64,000 nt of DNA, from the NCBI GenBank assembly GCA_003290165.1, contig QNQO01000453.1:558001-622000 (forward strand). Direction: 5' to 3'. The position numbers were made by a program, and so were the translations under genes. This document shows positions 51,770 to 63,353 of this stretch, piece by piece. Under the pieces are notes generated by a model. It ran no database searches. It was not told the DNA's origin and worked only from the letters and a program-made list of their open reading frames with translations. Within the stretch, counting starts at the first letter, position 1. Each line of letters opens with the position of its first letter. This DNA comes from Berberis thunbergii. Its lineage: Eukaryota; Streptophyta; Magnoliopsida; Ranunculales; Berberidaceae.

Positions 51770-53379
51770 TTGGACTGATGCACATATTGTATTTTGCTAA
51801 CCATTATTGTGATGAAAAAAAAATGTAAATGGCAAATGAAATTTTTTTGTGGCACAGGAACTATTGTTTTGTTAGAAAAGTCACATTTTTTTTATTTACG
51901 GAAGACTTGTATGGTTTGAGTTTTTGTTAATATATTATATGGAATTTGACTCTATTTAGTTCGAGTTTCTGTTTATGTTTGATGAGACAATGCGAAATCA
52001 TAAGAATGATTAGTTTGATACAACAATGCGAAATCAGAAAATATTGCAAAAACAAAAGCAGAAAATAATATCAGATAAAATTTTAGAATTTTTAAAAAAA
52101 ATATAGTTTGATGCGGCAATGTGACTTGTATGAAATTCACATAAAAGATTAGTTTAGAAGACTTGTATGGTTCGAGTTTAGGTTTGATGCAACAATGCGA
52201 ATAAACTTCAGAAAACCAAGTTTCAGAAAACAAACTTTTAGAACTTTTAGAAAAAAAATTGCAGAAAAATTTCCTATTCGCATTAAAAAAACCTTGCCTT
52301 GACCAATGCGAGTTTTTTGAAAAAGTTCACATTGGTCCAGGTGAAAAGGAATTTTTTTTTTTCTGTTCGCCTAAACCCCTGTGAAATTTATAAAAAATAC
52401 TCGCTTTGGTCCAGGCGAACATGAAATTTTTTTTGCTTTCAAAAAGTTTGCATTGGTCACTGCGAACAGACGGTCTGGCATTTATTTATTTATTTTTTCG
52501 AAAACTCAGTATTTTGAAATTTTTTTCTTAATCTTTGTTTTCTGACCTTATTCGCATTGTCGTATGAAACCTAAACTTTATTTAGTCCCATTGTCGCATC
52601 GAACCTAAACTAATCATTTATGTGAATTCCATACAAGTGGCATTGTTGCTTTGTTTTCTAACATTATTTTTTGATATGATGTCGCATTATTTTCGAACCT
52701 AAACTAATCCTTTCAATTTTTTCTGCAAATTTTCTTGCAAATTTGTCATTGTCGCATTGTTTGTTACTTTGTTACAACAATAACCTCGCATTCAATTCAT
52801 TGTAAAAATCTAAAAGTATGAAAGCTTCTTAACAAATGGAACAATCAATATCTAAGATAAGTAAAAACTTATAGCTTGTTAAAATATTTTTGAAGTTTAC
52901 AAAATGGAACAACAAATATTTTCCCATGGTTTTTTTTTCTCTGAAGTTTACAAAATGAAGACATTATATTTGCCTCCGAACACATTGTCTTTGTTCATGC
53001 CTCGATTTGCTTCTATGATCACTTCCTTCACTAATTTCACCACTGTCAACGCTGGGGCGTACGTTAAGCTCTTCTTCCTCTTGTTCCAAGGTAACGAGCG
53101 TAAACATTTCTTCTAGCAAATCCCATATTCTATTTTGTCAGGTGAGCAACGTAACCCCGTTGACATTCCCCCTTCTTCAATAGAGACATTGACTACCATA
53201 CGAGTCTGAGCAATGACAATCTCCTGCAGGGAAATATTAGATGTTAATGCAAACCATGTAAATTTTAGATATTCTATAAGTGTAAAATGTTTGTAATTAC
53301 CCTCTTGTTTAAAAAAAACAAATGCCTTCTTAGGGGATGACTTCTCCTCTTGTTCGGTGGTTGTACGAAGGGACGGCTA
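51770..53379. repeat. MULE interior between the convergent genes, with inverted and dispersed repeats
   Basis: An imperfect inverted repeat links about 52105-52170 (AGTTTGATGCGGCAATGTGA... GATTAGTTTAG) and about 52577-52645 (CATTGTCGCATCGAACCTAA and on). Additional copies of an AATGCGAA / TTCGCATT unit lie at 51990, 52025, 52193, 52285, 52552 and 52745. No coding sequence is recognised. It could be the shared 3' region of the two genes. Confidence 0.55.
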
Positions 53380-54616
53380 ATACAGTGAAATCAATCCAAG
53401 TAATCCTCCCAACAGTCCCATGGAAGCTTCACGAGGCACCTTGTTTGTTAATTGACATGACATGATAATGTCACCTTTTAGCGAACGAAGACAAAACCCC
53501 ATACTTCACGGAATAGTGTTTGCCAGATTGAGTTCTATTCTTGAATTAGGCTCGAATTAATTTGAAAGATTTGGGATGACTCGTGTCTTTCCCATTTATC
53601 TCATAACTCTATCGGGGTGATAAGGTTCTTCTACGTCGAGGCATAACAAACATCCTGTGAACCATGTGATGCCATGAAGGAGAGTGTTTCCCTTGGCCTC
53701 CACGTAAGGGTCCCAAAGTACCTGTGAATTATAATAATTAAAACTTATTAATATATGACACATACAAATTTTTTTCATTGAACTTAAATATGCATTTTTA
53801 CCTCTTCAGAAGATATGTCATCGAGATGCTCTCTAAGAGTGAAGATTTATTCGTCCAAAATTACTACAATTTGTGGGAGTTCCCACTTAGCCATGATGGG
53901 GAGTCTAGCATCCCACTTCAATTTTGCGTTACCCCAAAGTCTGGAATGATCATATATCCATGCTTATAAACGAAAACATAAATAAATATTATGAAATTCT
54001 TATATATTATTAGGGTAATGAACAAAGTAAAAAATTCAAGACATACCTCCAAAAAAGGAAAATATTTGAAATTTGCTTCGTACCCTCTCTGTTAGCACCG
54101 CCCAACTGACAAAACAAGAATATTAAAGCTCATGCGCCCCATGCATACATTTAACATCATCCACCTTCATCAACATCTTCAAATATTCAATCCGAACATT
54201 TGTTCCACTTTTATCAGCAAATATAGTCATACCTAGAAGAAATAACAATTAACCCCTACACACTTGTTCTTTCCTTTGAAGAGAATCAGTCTCCGTAGCG
54301 ATTCTACAACAGGTGTCCTGAATAAACTTCATTTCCACAGATCTGTCATTCTTCTTGATACAGAACTTTGCTTTTTTTATTTTCAATCCCTAAACCATTC
54401 ACCAATAGTGTAACACATTCATCTGTCATCATCTTCAATAATCGACAAATGAGTTATATGGTAGACGTCGTCCATGGTGATGGTCATCTCTCTAAAATGT
54501 AGGTGAAAAGTGTTAATCTCAAGTTGCCAACACTTCACGAAAGCACAAATAGTCACTTTATCAGTACGATCCTTACAATATTGAATAAAGGGATACATAC
54601 CACTGTTGGAGATCAT
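53380..54616 (-). pseudogene. Plant mobile domain (PMD, MAIN-like) gene, degenerate
   Basis: Minus strand. The first recognisable part (54616-54419) reads CAFVKCWQLEINTFHLHFRE and MTITMDDVYHITHLSI, the hallmark of the plant mobile domain (W.PETHTFHL..GE.T.TL.DV). Farther on, 53778-53596 reads LWDPYVEAKGNTLLHGITWF and LLCLDVEEPYHPDRVMRQMG, the C-terminal hallmark (EPY.PDRV.RQFG). Between them, exons are interrupted by stops. PMD proteins of the host (MAIN, MAIL1) act in gene silencing and meristem maintenance; many PMD genes ride in transposons. Here the gene is convergent to the MULE transposase. Not functional as read. Confidence 0.8.
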
Positions 54617-55653
54617 TCACTTTACTTCTTTCGGCTAATGTTTTAAATTTCAATCTAATAAGTTCTTATATTGATGCCGACATCACAACACGTCTCATTT
54701 TTAAAAATACAAGAAATACATACATTAAGTAATTCAATGTCCAAATATATATAAATACAAGAAACATATACGTCTCTCATCTTTTTTTACATGTATTTCT
54801 CCCTATTTTTCCATTTTATTTTTGTTCTTCTACATGTTTTTTGCATTTTTCTATTCTCTGTTTTTGGTAAGCCACTGTCATGGGTTGTTTTTGACCTCTA
54901 TCACCTCGATCATCCCCACCAACATCACGACCAACAAAAGACATAATAAATTTTCAAATAAAAGGAAACAAATACTTCAAGTTAATTTATTTGTACAATA
55001 AATCTACTAATTTTTAAGCAATACTTTAGCCAATGCGAGAGTTACTAACCACTTCTAACTTACACGATTTTGATGTAAAACAATATTATTATCTTATTTC
55101 CCTCTAATGAGAAAATACTAATTTGGAGCCTAGTGACCACCAAATCTGCTTTCACAATTACTTTCATTACCAAGAGACGAACTAAACGATAAATGCAAAA
55201 AAAAAAAAAACATAACAAATATACAATTCTACTTCTAAAATTGAAATAAATACACAAATGCACAAAGCAAACAATGGATGACTCACTTACAATTCAAACA
55301 TCCTAAACCAAAAGATAGAATAGACGACTCACTTACAGAAGAGTTGGAGTCATAAGAGATGTTGCATTTTGAGATTGAGAGGTGGCATGTTTTAGTGGTT
55401 GCGTTTTGGGGATTTTGAGAGTTTCGATTTTGAGAGAATTTTGAGAGAGAAGGGGAAAAGATTTGAATGTAGGAGAGGGGAAAGATTCGAGTAGGGGATG
55501 GAGGAATCACGTTTCAATTTGAATAGAGAGGATAAAAATATTGTTTTTTGTTTATATAGGTGGTGTAGGAAAGTATTGTGGTGTGAGAAGGAAAGTAGGT
55601 AATGTGAAAAAGTAAAATAATGTGAAAAACACTTATGATAATGTAGAATAGTC
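54617..55653. other. MULE right end, upstream of the PMD gene
   Basis: AT-rich. Minus-strand readings at 55283-55655 (FLPLSYIQIFSPSLSKFSQN and others) are Ser/His/Phe-rich and probably not genes. The last ~90 bp form the right terminal inverted repeat. Confidence 0.5.
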
Positions 55654-55987
55654 ATCTCTTTCTAACGAAACCTCTTACCTACAACATATTGAAAATTCTT
55701 TGTTTTCTACTCTTCCATTCTCTTCTCCCCAACATGTTATACACATTGAAAATTCTTGAGAGCTAGGTCAGGCAAGTCAGGCCCTTGCCTGGCCCAATAC
55801 CATTCGTCATCCTTAATTGAGTCACACAGAAACGATGGATAATATTGGGCGAGGCTTAACACGGGCTGGCTTGGCTGGCCCGACTCTCTAGAAAAGCTCT
55901 ATAAACATACACACAAGCACGCAACATCCCATCACAACCCACACGCAGGCACGACCCACACACAGGCACAAAACATCCCATCGCAAC

Positions 55988-56280
55988 CCCAAAAAGAGTC
56001 ATATGGGTGTACGTAGAAATCTAGTAGGGGCATCTTATTTTTATCAGTAATTTAAGTTTCCCCCACCTTCCCCCCGTATACACATTAATGTACTGTTGTA
56101 GATATTTTTCCTCTCTATCTCCCATTCTTCACAAAATCCCAAAAAATGGTCATATGGGTGTATGTGGAAATTTAGTGGGGGCATCTTATTATTTTAGTAT
56201 TTTAGTCTCCCCCACCAACCCCCAGCTTGCCCCCACCCACACAGCAATGTTAAAAGTGTTGTAGATATTTTTCCTACACT
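55988..56280 (+). repeat. Direct repeat pair of about 125-135 bp
   Basis: Copy 1 about 55988-56112 and copy 2 about 56136-56275 share GGTCATATGGGTGTA/GAGTCATATGGGTGTA, GGGGGCATCTTATT, TTAGT.TCCCCCACC and TTGTAGATATTTTTCC in the same order. A third, shorter copy is at 47414-47490. It is the outer part of some dispersed element, identity unknown. Confidence 0.7.
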
Positions 56281-57595
56281 CTTCTCTTCTCTTCTCTTCT
56301 CTTCTAAAATATAAATATAAGACAGTGGAGAAGAAGAATTTGATCTATTCCTTCTCTCTCTCTCTCTCTCTCTATAACATTTCTCTTGATTCTGATCTAG
56401 ATCTTCTCTTGCATTCTCTGGTAAACTTTGTCTCTCGCTTTCACTTGACTGTTTTGCCAAGATTTTACTTCACTATCTGTCTACCGATCTTTGTCAAGCA
56501 TTCTAACGTGAATTATATATGTAGTTTTTCTTGCCTCTCAAAGCTTCGTTCTGGTTTGATTTTCTGTGTGGAATGAATCTTGTTTTGTTTTTGCAGCAGC
56601 AAGTAGTTCAGATGAGGCTGGTTTCGCTTCGCTCTAATTCCCAGGTAGGTTCAAGGATTTCATTAGTCACTACTGCTTTTTCTTTGCTTGCTTTGTTTTT
56701 GATGATTTTGCTTCAACTTGCTTATATTATAAACCTATTTCTTGTTAATTTTAGCACACTTTGTTTTTCCTTCACTACCTCAACTTATAGAAAAGAGTAA
56801 TAAAAGTTTTATGAAGTCTTCAACCTAAGAAAGAGCCATTATGTATAAAATGCATTGGGTGGTTCCTTGTACCCCACCACTTTTTAAGGCCCTCATAATG
56901 TCCCTTTAGGATAAATTTTTTGTTCCTCAATTATGCTATCTAATTGAGCTTCCATCTGATAATGGTCTCCAAGGCTTGACTATCTTCACAGTGTTTCAAA
57001 AAAAGATGCCAATGTGGTTCCATATCTCCCATCCTTAAATCATTCACCTCATCGTTCACGGGCAATTCAAATAGAAATGTACTAAGTGGTTATACTACCT
57101 CCAATTGTTAGTAGGTGTCACCAACATTATATTGCAGGCACGTGTATTGGCGCCTCCTCAAGAGTTTGCCACTGCCTCAACCTTAGTCTCCTAAAAAGTT
57201 TGCCATTGCCTCAACCTTAGTCTAATGAGGGGTTACCTACCCTCTACGCATTAGCGATGTAAACGTATGTAGCACATGTAGTTGATTCATGACATTTATT
57301 TTCAAATAAATTTTCTTAAGTATAAATACATTACTTTGAATTACGGAGTTTGCATTCATAAATGACAAGTACGCGAAAAGACAATAACCAACAAAAATCA
57401 GCACTTTCTACTCGGTAGGTTGAGGTAATAAATACTATATTTTTGCCAAATAAGATGTAACTACTATTGAGTCGAAGTTTGTTGTCTTCCATATATTGCA
57501 GGATAACTACGTCAGCACCATTGAAAATCTAATATTTAGTTATTGAAAGAAATATAGTCTAAATAGTGTATCTTACATTTATTAGGTAAATGCAG
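56281..57595. other. Possible gene 5' end relic before a MADS exon
   Basis: A CTTCT microsatellite (56281-56305) and a CT microsatellite (56350-56374) look like a plant 5' leader. 56594-56644 (QQQVVQMRLVSLRSNSQ, then a GTAGGT donor) could be a short exon after an acceptor TTGCAG, but I do not recognise it. A 33-bp tandem duplication (GTTTGCCACTGCCTCAACCT) lies at 57162-57225. No complete gene seen. Confidence 0.4.
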
Positions 57596-57690
57596 GTTAT
57601 TGATGGAGAAGAGCTTTCAGGTTTGAGTGGCAAAGATCTACGAATCTTGTGAATCATTTGGAAACAAGTTCGTGAGGTTTTTGCTGAAGG
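57596..57690 (+). pseudogene. MADS-box K-domain exon relic, copy 1
   Basis: After an acceptor (AATGCAG) the sequence reads VIDGEELSGLSGKDLR, then, after a one-base shift, NHLETS. This is the start of K-box exon 4 of AGL17-clade-like MADS transcription factors (GEELSGLSVKDLQNLE consensus). A stop (TGA, about 57650) and a frameshift break it. No MADS DNA-binding exon is found nearby. Confidence 0.7.
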
Positions 57691-60676
57691 TTGACTCATA
57701 GCTTGCTTGTAAGGCTTAAATCTTTGATTTTCTTGATATCTCTATATCAATTATGAAGCGCATGCAATAAACTGGCTAGGTTCATTTCTTTTGTGAGACC
57801 ATTTTTTCATTGATAGATTAGATGTGGACATTTAAGCATTCCCTTTATATCTTACCATGTCTCCATTTGGATGTGTTATGGTGCACTTCCACATACTGAT
57901 TTTGTTAACTTTATTAGCAGAAGCACCATTCATTAGCTAATATGAAATATCACAAGAAGTCATCCCCCCATTCATCAAGGATACATGCAATTGTGAAAGA
58001 AGAGATGCCTCGTTCATCACGAAAGGATGGAGCTATATAAAGTACTTATTTATCCCAACATTATTGGCTTAAAATATCTTTAGAAACCTTAATAATTGTT
58101 CTATATAACAATTACATAGAACATAAATCACCAAGATAAGTTTGAATTCTTTCGTCCAATGGTTGGGACTTAAAAGTTGCCATGACATCTAATGCATGGG
58201 TTTCATTCTCATACCCAGCATTGGGATGGTAGTTATTTATTTATTTCAGTTGTTTATGAAGGGTTAGGCATGTAATTATGGAATAATGAAAACTTAAAAA
58301 TGGTCAAGAATACAATGACTATATATTTATTGGCTTAATGAAGTTGTGAAGAGTTATGATGGGGTTTTAATATTAAAAAAAGGGTAAACTTAATTTATTT
58401 AGTTTTCTATAAAATTTATAAAACTCGCTGTTAAAATTTATTGTGCCAAGGGCAAGATCAATATACTAGTTAAATAAAATATATTTGGTCAGTTGTATAT
58501 ATTTAAAATTAAAATAGTTCAAGAACATTGGAGTTATATAATGTATTCACACATAATGAACTTCAATGCTCCTAAATAACTTATGGCCATCAAATTTATT
58601 AGAGATGGTTTGGCAGGGTTAATTAGCCAGAACAGTGAGAGTCCAAGCTCAGTCTGTCCAGTTTGACTGACCCGTGCTTGGTAAATAATGAATTTTTTCA
58701 ATTCTCACGTGATTACAATTGTCCGAAAAATGAAGTTCAAAACTAATCTTTCAGTAACACAATGGAAAGAAAAAAAACCACATGAGTTGGAATCAGATTA
58801 CTTTTTGAAACAGCAGATATCTATTTTGTCAGCAATGCATATCTTTCTCAGTACTTAGACTTTAGGTACTCTTTCTCTCTCGTTTGAACTTATATATATA
58901 TATATATACATATATCAGATTTGCAACCCTCCAATCTCCTTTTTTTTTCTTGTTTTTGAACCTTCCAAATTCATCAAAATGCAACCTCTGTGGAACTGTT
59001 CCACCTTTTCTCCTTTCCTTGGACATTCTCTGTTATGCTTGTTCTTTACTTGATAGTTTAAATCACATTAGTAATAGGTGAGTCAAAATGTTTTACTGAA
59101 AATTGCCAGTCTTCCTCAAAAGGGCATATAATTTCTGTCTATTTAGTTACATGCAGCCTACAAAATATACAATTCCAAGGCCAAATTTTTATGAAATCAT
59201 TTCAAATGACTACTTTGATGAAAACTGAAAGACTCAATCCCATAATACTTTTAGCTCTTAGAAAGTCCTATCCTGCTGAAAGGAAATCGCTTAATTGAAT
59301 AGTTCTGAAGAAGTGCTTTGGCCTTAAGGATTACTTAATACATTATAAAATTTCATAAATAAGACAATATTTATCAAAAGGCATATATATGGTGTAACTA
59401 AGGACTCTTCTGGTCTCTTTAGACGAGTCTAACTTACATATACATGTTAATTTAAACAAAAAGTAAGTTAACTAAAATATTATCTCATAACTAAAACAAT
59501 GTTAAAATATAAAACAATAAAGTTGCACATATCAATGATGAAGCATGGGAAAGACGTAATTCTTTGATGTTTAGTGCATTATGACTACGCCTTGCTTTGA
59601 AGCTCACCTCAAGGCTTAAACCACACGGCTTTCCAAAAGATGGACATATATATATATATATATACACACACATGAAAAAGAAGAGAGACAATTTCTAACA
59701 TTTGGGGTTGTTATCTCGTCGCTGATAGTTTTTGTATGTTTAATACACTTTTCTCACTTCAGATGGTTCATGAGAAAGATAATCTTCAATTCCAGTTTGA
59801 CTAGAATAGCAGTATAGAGCGTGTGCCTAACAGTCAATTGTATGCAAAGTTTTGGTGTTATATACCGGCCATTCGTGAATACCAAATTGGAAAATTATAT
59901 ATATTTATTTAAAATAAAAAAAGTCTGTGTCCTTTTTAAGATTACATTGTGTTGTTTATCCCATCTCAAAACACTTTTACTTTGGCCATGAAAAAATCAA
60001 ATGGTGCCTTCTACTATCAACATAAAGACAAAACTTGTGAGCCTGTAAATGTAAATGTAAATGTAAAGAGTGTCTGCAAACTTGGGTCTTTTCTTATTTA
60101 ATAAATGTGTTCTGTTTCTAAGATAATTCTAGATGATTTGATTGCTCATGAAGGTATTTACATTGAGGACATGTCTACATTGAATAGGTGCATACTTGAA
60201 GGGTGGCATCTGGATGGATAACACTCCGCATGCCACAGCCAACAGTTGATTATGGGGCTAATTATCATTTTCGAGACTGGGTACACCCAGACTTACTCTG
60301 TAGGAATTAACTGTTGGTGTCAAGTTTCTTGAGGAATTTTGAAATTCACATTAAGATGGTTAACTGATAGCTTCTTGTCCAAGTTCATATTGTCTTGACC
60401 ATGCGATTTACCTTTTTGTACAGTTCAACATTTTCTTGATGAATGAGGTTCCCCTGCAATGAAGTTAATGGTTTAGTGCCTTATAGTACCATGCCATAAC
60501 CAACATGAATAAGTCGTAGTAATTATGAGGATAACCTTTTGGGTTTGTTGTTGGAAATTATTGATGAAATTTTGGTCTTACAAAAGTGGAAAGGTCAGGT
60601 TATTGTTCATGCACGTGCTTTGAGTGATTCAAGAAATTTAATCAGTAGATATCTTCTGGGGGCCTAAATGTTTTAC
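57691..60676. other. AT-rich sequence between two inverted MADS exon relics, no gene seen
   Basis: Contains TA microsatellites (58890-58910, 59648-59665), a (TAAATG)n stretch (60046-60068) and no convincing coding sequence. I could not find MADS exons or an obvious inverted repeat extending from the two K-box pieces. Confidence 0.45.
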
Positions 60677-60775
60677 CTTTTTTGTATGGACAGAACGCAA
60701 GCACATTTCGAGTTGGTGCTCTAGATTTTGTAGATCTTTGACACTCAAATCTGAAAGCTCCTCTCCCTCAATCGC
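60677..60775 (-). pseudogene. MADS-box K-domain exon, copy 2 (opposite strand)
   Basis: The minus strand reads AIEGEELSDLSVKDLQNLEH, then QLEMCLRSVHTKK: 33 codons without a break, bordered by an acceptor (AACTGCAG) and a donor (GTAAAA). The size and phase equal the first K-box exon of AGL17/SVP-like MADS genes, which mediates dimerisation of the transcription factors. No other exon of the gene is recognised in the window, so it is an isolated exon, probably moved by a transposon or left after decay. Confidence 0.78.
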
Positions 60776-60779
60776 CTGC

Positions 60780-61254
60780 AGTTGTCAGCATGAAGAATAT
60801 GAGTCTCTTTGCTTCAGTGAGCTCCTCTCTCACGGTTAAGATGTAATATCTCGTTTCCTTTATGAAATATTTTCTCGTCTTTCTTAAAATTCACACACCA
60901 CACATACAGAGACACACATATATATACCATGGCATTTTCCGTTTTTATTTTTTTTATTTTTTTAATACTAACAGTTGTCTGGTTCATGTCTGTATAAATA
61001 TGGCGGTGAGGCTATAAGACATGTCTTTGCAAAGAGTTTAGTTATTTGACTGAAGGTATGGTTTGAGGCAAATGTTTAGAACTTTGATATTGTTTTATTT
61101 GGCTTGGTGAATAGATGGTGTATTCAGACTGTTTATTTAGAGATGATGAAGTTATAGGTTGAAAGATATGTGTCTCACTATGCAAGATACAGAGCTACAT
61201 GTTGAACCAAGACTAAAAAAGACCATTTATTAAAAATCACTCTTTTTTAGTTAG
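60780..61254. other. Intergenic, no gene seen
   Basis: AT-rich with a T-run (60945-60965). It precedes the first scrap of RLP psi6. Confidence 0.45.
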
Positions 61255-61307
61255 TAAGAAAAACTTAATACACATTTTTGATTTATTGAATAATAATATA
61301 TAGTCTG
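61255..61307 (+). pseudogene. RLP psi6, first scrap
   Basis: AATACACATTTTTGATTTATTGAATAATA...TAGTCTGCAG matches psi3 12422-12470 and psi4 36848-36895 (the HIFDLLNN region). Everything upstream of it in the gene is absent. Confidence 0.7.
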
Positions 61308-61927
61308 CAGTAGCATTACAAATAACAAATAACGAAATGCAAAATTACCAAACAAAGACAACTAATACCGGAGACAACAAGTTTAAGTGATTCAGCAAAT
61401 TTGTGTAATCCACGAGGCGAAGAGAACTTCACTATTGAGATCAAAAATACAAATGGAGAGTCTCTTACACAACGTCAATGACCTTAAACATGCACGTGCC
61501 TTAACGACACCATACATATACGCGGATGCGTATATGACTTTTCTCTATCACATACACAAACACAAAGTGGAGAACCCTTACACTTAGAGAACATTCTCGA
61601 TGATTCAGAAGGGGAAACCCCTTGATTTTGTATTAGCATTCACTGGCGGTGGTAGAAGTTTCATCAAGCTTCCACCACCTTTATTCTTTTCTTACAAGCT
61701 TCCACCACCTTTATTCTTTTCTTATAGATGTTCTTCTCTGCCATCTTCAACAATATCGGCTGCAGTTTCATCGAATTGTCGACAAGCCATCGATTCCAGC
61801 AGCTTCCATCAACACTGTCATCTATGTTCTTGCAGCTTCCCACTGATCCAAACTGCTACCAACTTCTTGCAGCGTCCCGCTGATCCAACTGCTGCCAGCT
61901 TCCAGTAGGTTGTTGCCGGCATAAACT
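61308..61927. mobile_element. Insertion in psi6 (retroelement-like, unclassified)
   Basis: Sequence absent from psi3 and psi4 lies between their TAGTCT(CC) and GAAACTTCTT blocks. It contains ATCCACGAGGCGAAGAGAAC and ACTATTGAGATCAAAAATAC, text I associate with copia LTR ends, and a tandem duplication AAGCTTCCACCACCTTTATT (29-30 bp units at 61668 and 61698). No coding domain. The ends are not defined. Confidence 0.5.
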
Positions 61928-62305
61928 TGATGAAAACTTCTTCATATCTTAACCACCATGATTTATTGAATAATCTTTCTTCCACCTGTTGGAGGGAGTC
62001 ATCTTTGAAACCCACTTATCCCGTCTCTTTAAATAAATATATATTTCGTAAAATTCATTTTTCGAGAAATCATGTTACTTGCCTACACCTATCTTATAAC
62101 TCATTTAGATTGAATTTGAATTTTGATTGGATTCCTCATTTTCAATTTAAGAGTGCAAAATTTTGCTCGTATATTTGGCCCATAATTCCTTTCACTGTTC
62201 AAACACAAACATATCTCAACTTGACATATCTTATAATGAAATTAATGATACAATCTCCAGCTTGTTTTAGAACGTTTCTTCCAATATTTATGGAAAACTT
62301 TCAAC
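61928..62305 (+). pseudogene. RLP psi6, second part
   Basis: KTSSYLNHHDLL-type text, then GGAGTCATCTTTGAAACCCA (the GVIFETHLSRL block) and SYNSFRLNLNFDWIPHFQFK (about 62100), matching psi3 12790-12880. Large pieces present in psi4 (36970-37740) are deleted. It is interrupted at 62306 by a hAT element. Confidence 0.8.
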
Positions 62306-63345
62306 CAAGGATGCACGGACACGAATACGATACGGCGATTCGGCAATTTCCAAAAAATTAGTACTTGGCAACGCGTAAATTTTTATTTTTATTTTTTATA
62401 TAACTCAACCAAACTACATACTAACTGTTTGATTAAACATTTTTCAGTGAACAAACAATTTTCATGTTTATATTGGTGCCTACATACTAACTGGTTCTTA
62501 TTCATTGACCGTAGAAAAACAAAATTGCATTTCTAGGAAACAAATCAACTCTATTGTTAGGGAAAACAGTAAAATTACCGTTTGATAAGGTGGGTTTACT
62601 ATCACAAGGAGAACAATACAGGAAAATCAGATAAATCAACTCTACTGTTAGGGACGAAATAGTTCAGACAGATTGATATTCACACAAATCAATTCTACTG
62701 TTTATTGAGTTGAATACTGAGTGATATTCATACAAATAAACTCAAGCTCAAGGGACGTCCATAAAGCTCAAGATCAAGCTTGATGAAAGTGATTTCCAGA
62801 AAAATAAATGCACAAGGGAAAAAGAAATTACTTGATATTGATGTCGACATCAAATCAAAGATGTTGAAATAGGTTAGTCCAAAGATCTGCCTCCCTCGAT
62901 CTCTCTCTCACTTTGTCTCGCGCCCTTCTCTCTCTCACTTTATCTCCTTCCTTCAATCTTTTCACTTTGTCTCATTCCCTCGATCTCTCTCACTTTGTTG
63001 CCTTCTTTCGATCTCTCTCTAAATGTGTATGAAAAAGGATGAAGAAAGGCGTAGAAACCTTGTCTCTGCTCTGTTTCCCCTTTGGTTGAGAATGAGATGA
63101 GAACCCTAATCTCTGTTTCCCCCTTCTGAGAATGAGATGAGAAGCCCTAATGGGCTATTTGCACCCAGGAGAAAAGGAGATGGAGCCGTGTCTGAACCGT
63201 GTCTGGGTCGTGTCTGGATCGTGTTCGGGCAGTCAGTGAGTCTGGACTGTTGACCATGTGTCAAATACATGTCGGTTGCGTATCTGTGTCTGACACGTAT
63301 TGAATTCTTGAAACATGGGTATTCCGAAGAGTCGGTGCATCTTTG
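62306..63345. mobile_element. Non-autonomous hAT element
   Basis: 1,040 bp with a perfect 8-bp target duplication CTTTCAAC (62298-62305, 63346-63353). Inverted ends are CAAGGATGCAC (left) and GTGCATCTTTG (right), 10 of 11 paired. Just inside are short subterminal repeats based on GACACG (left GGACACGAATACG; right CTGACACGTATTG, plus GTGTCTG/CGTGTC repeats at 63190-63230). No transposase is seen; only CT-rich low-complexity text (62880-63030) is inside. Removing it restores the RLP reading GGAAAACTTTCAACTTTGTC, which corresponds to psi4 37921. Eight-base duplications and CA...TG ends are hAT hallmarks. Confidence 0.88.
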
Positions 63346-63353
63346 CTTTCAAC

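Larger units (their letters stand above)
48371..55653 (+). mobile_element. Mutator-like element (MULE) with transposase/OTU gene and plant mobile domain gene
   Basis: Terminal inverted repeats: left GACTACTCCACACCACCATA and on, right in reverse complement GACTATTCTACATTATCATA and on. They match over at least 35 bp with mostly C/T differences, as expected after methylated-cytosine decay. Inside, a MULE transposase gene runs rightward (48745-51752) and a plant-mobile-domain gene runs leftward (about 53380-54616), with repeat-rich sequence between. I could not find a clear 9-bp target duplication. Both genes are degenerate, so the element is old and immobile by itself. Confidence 0.75.
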
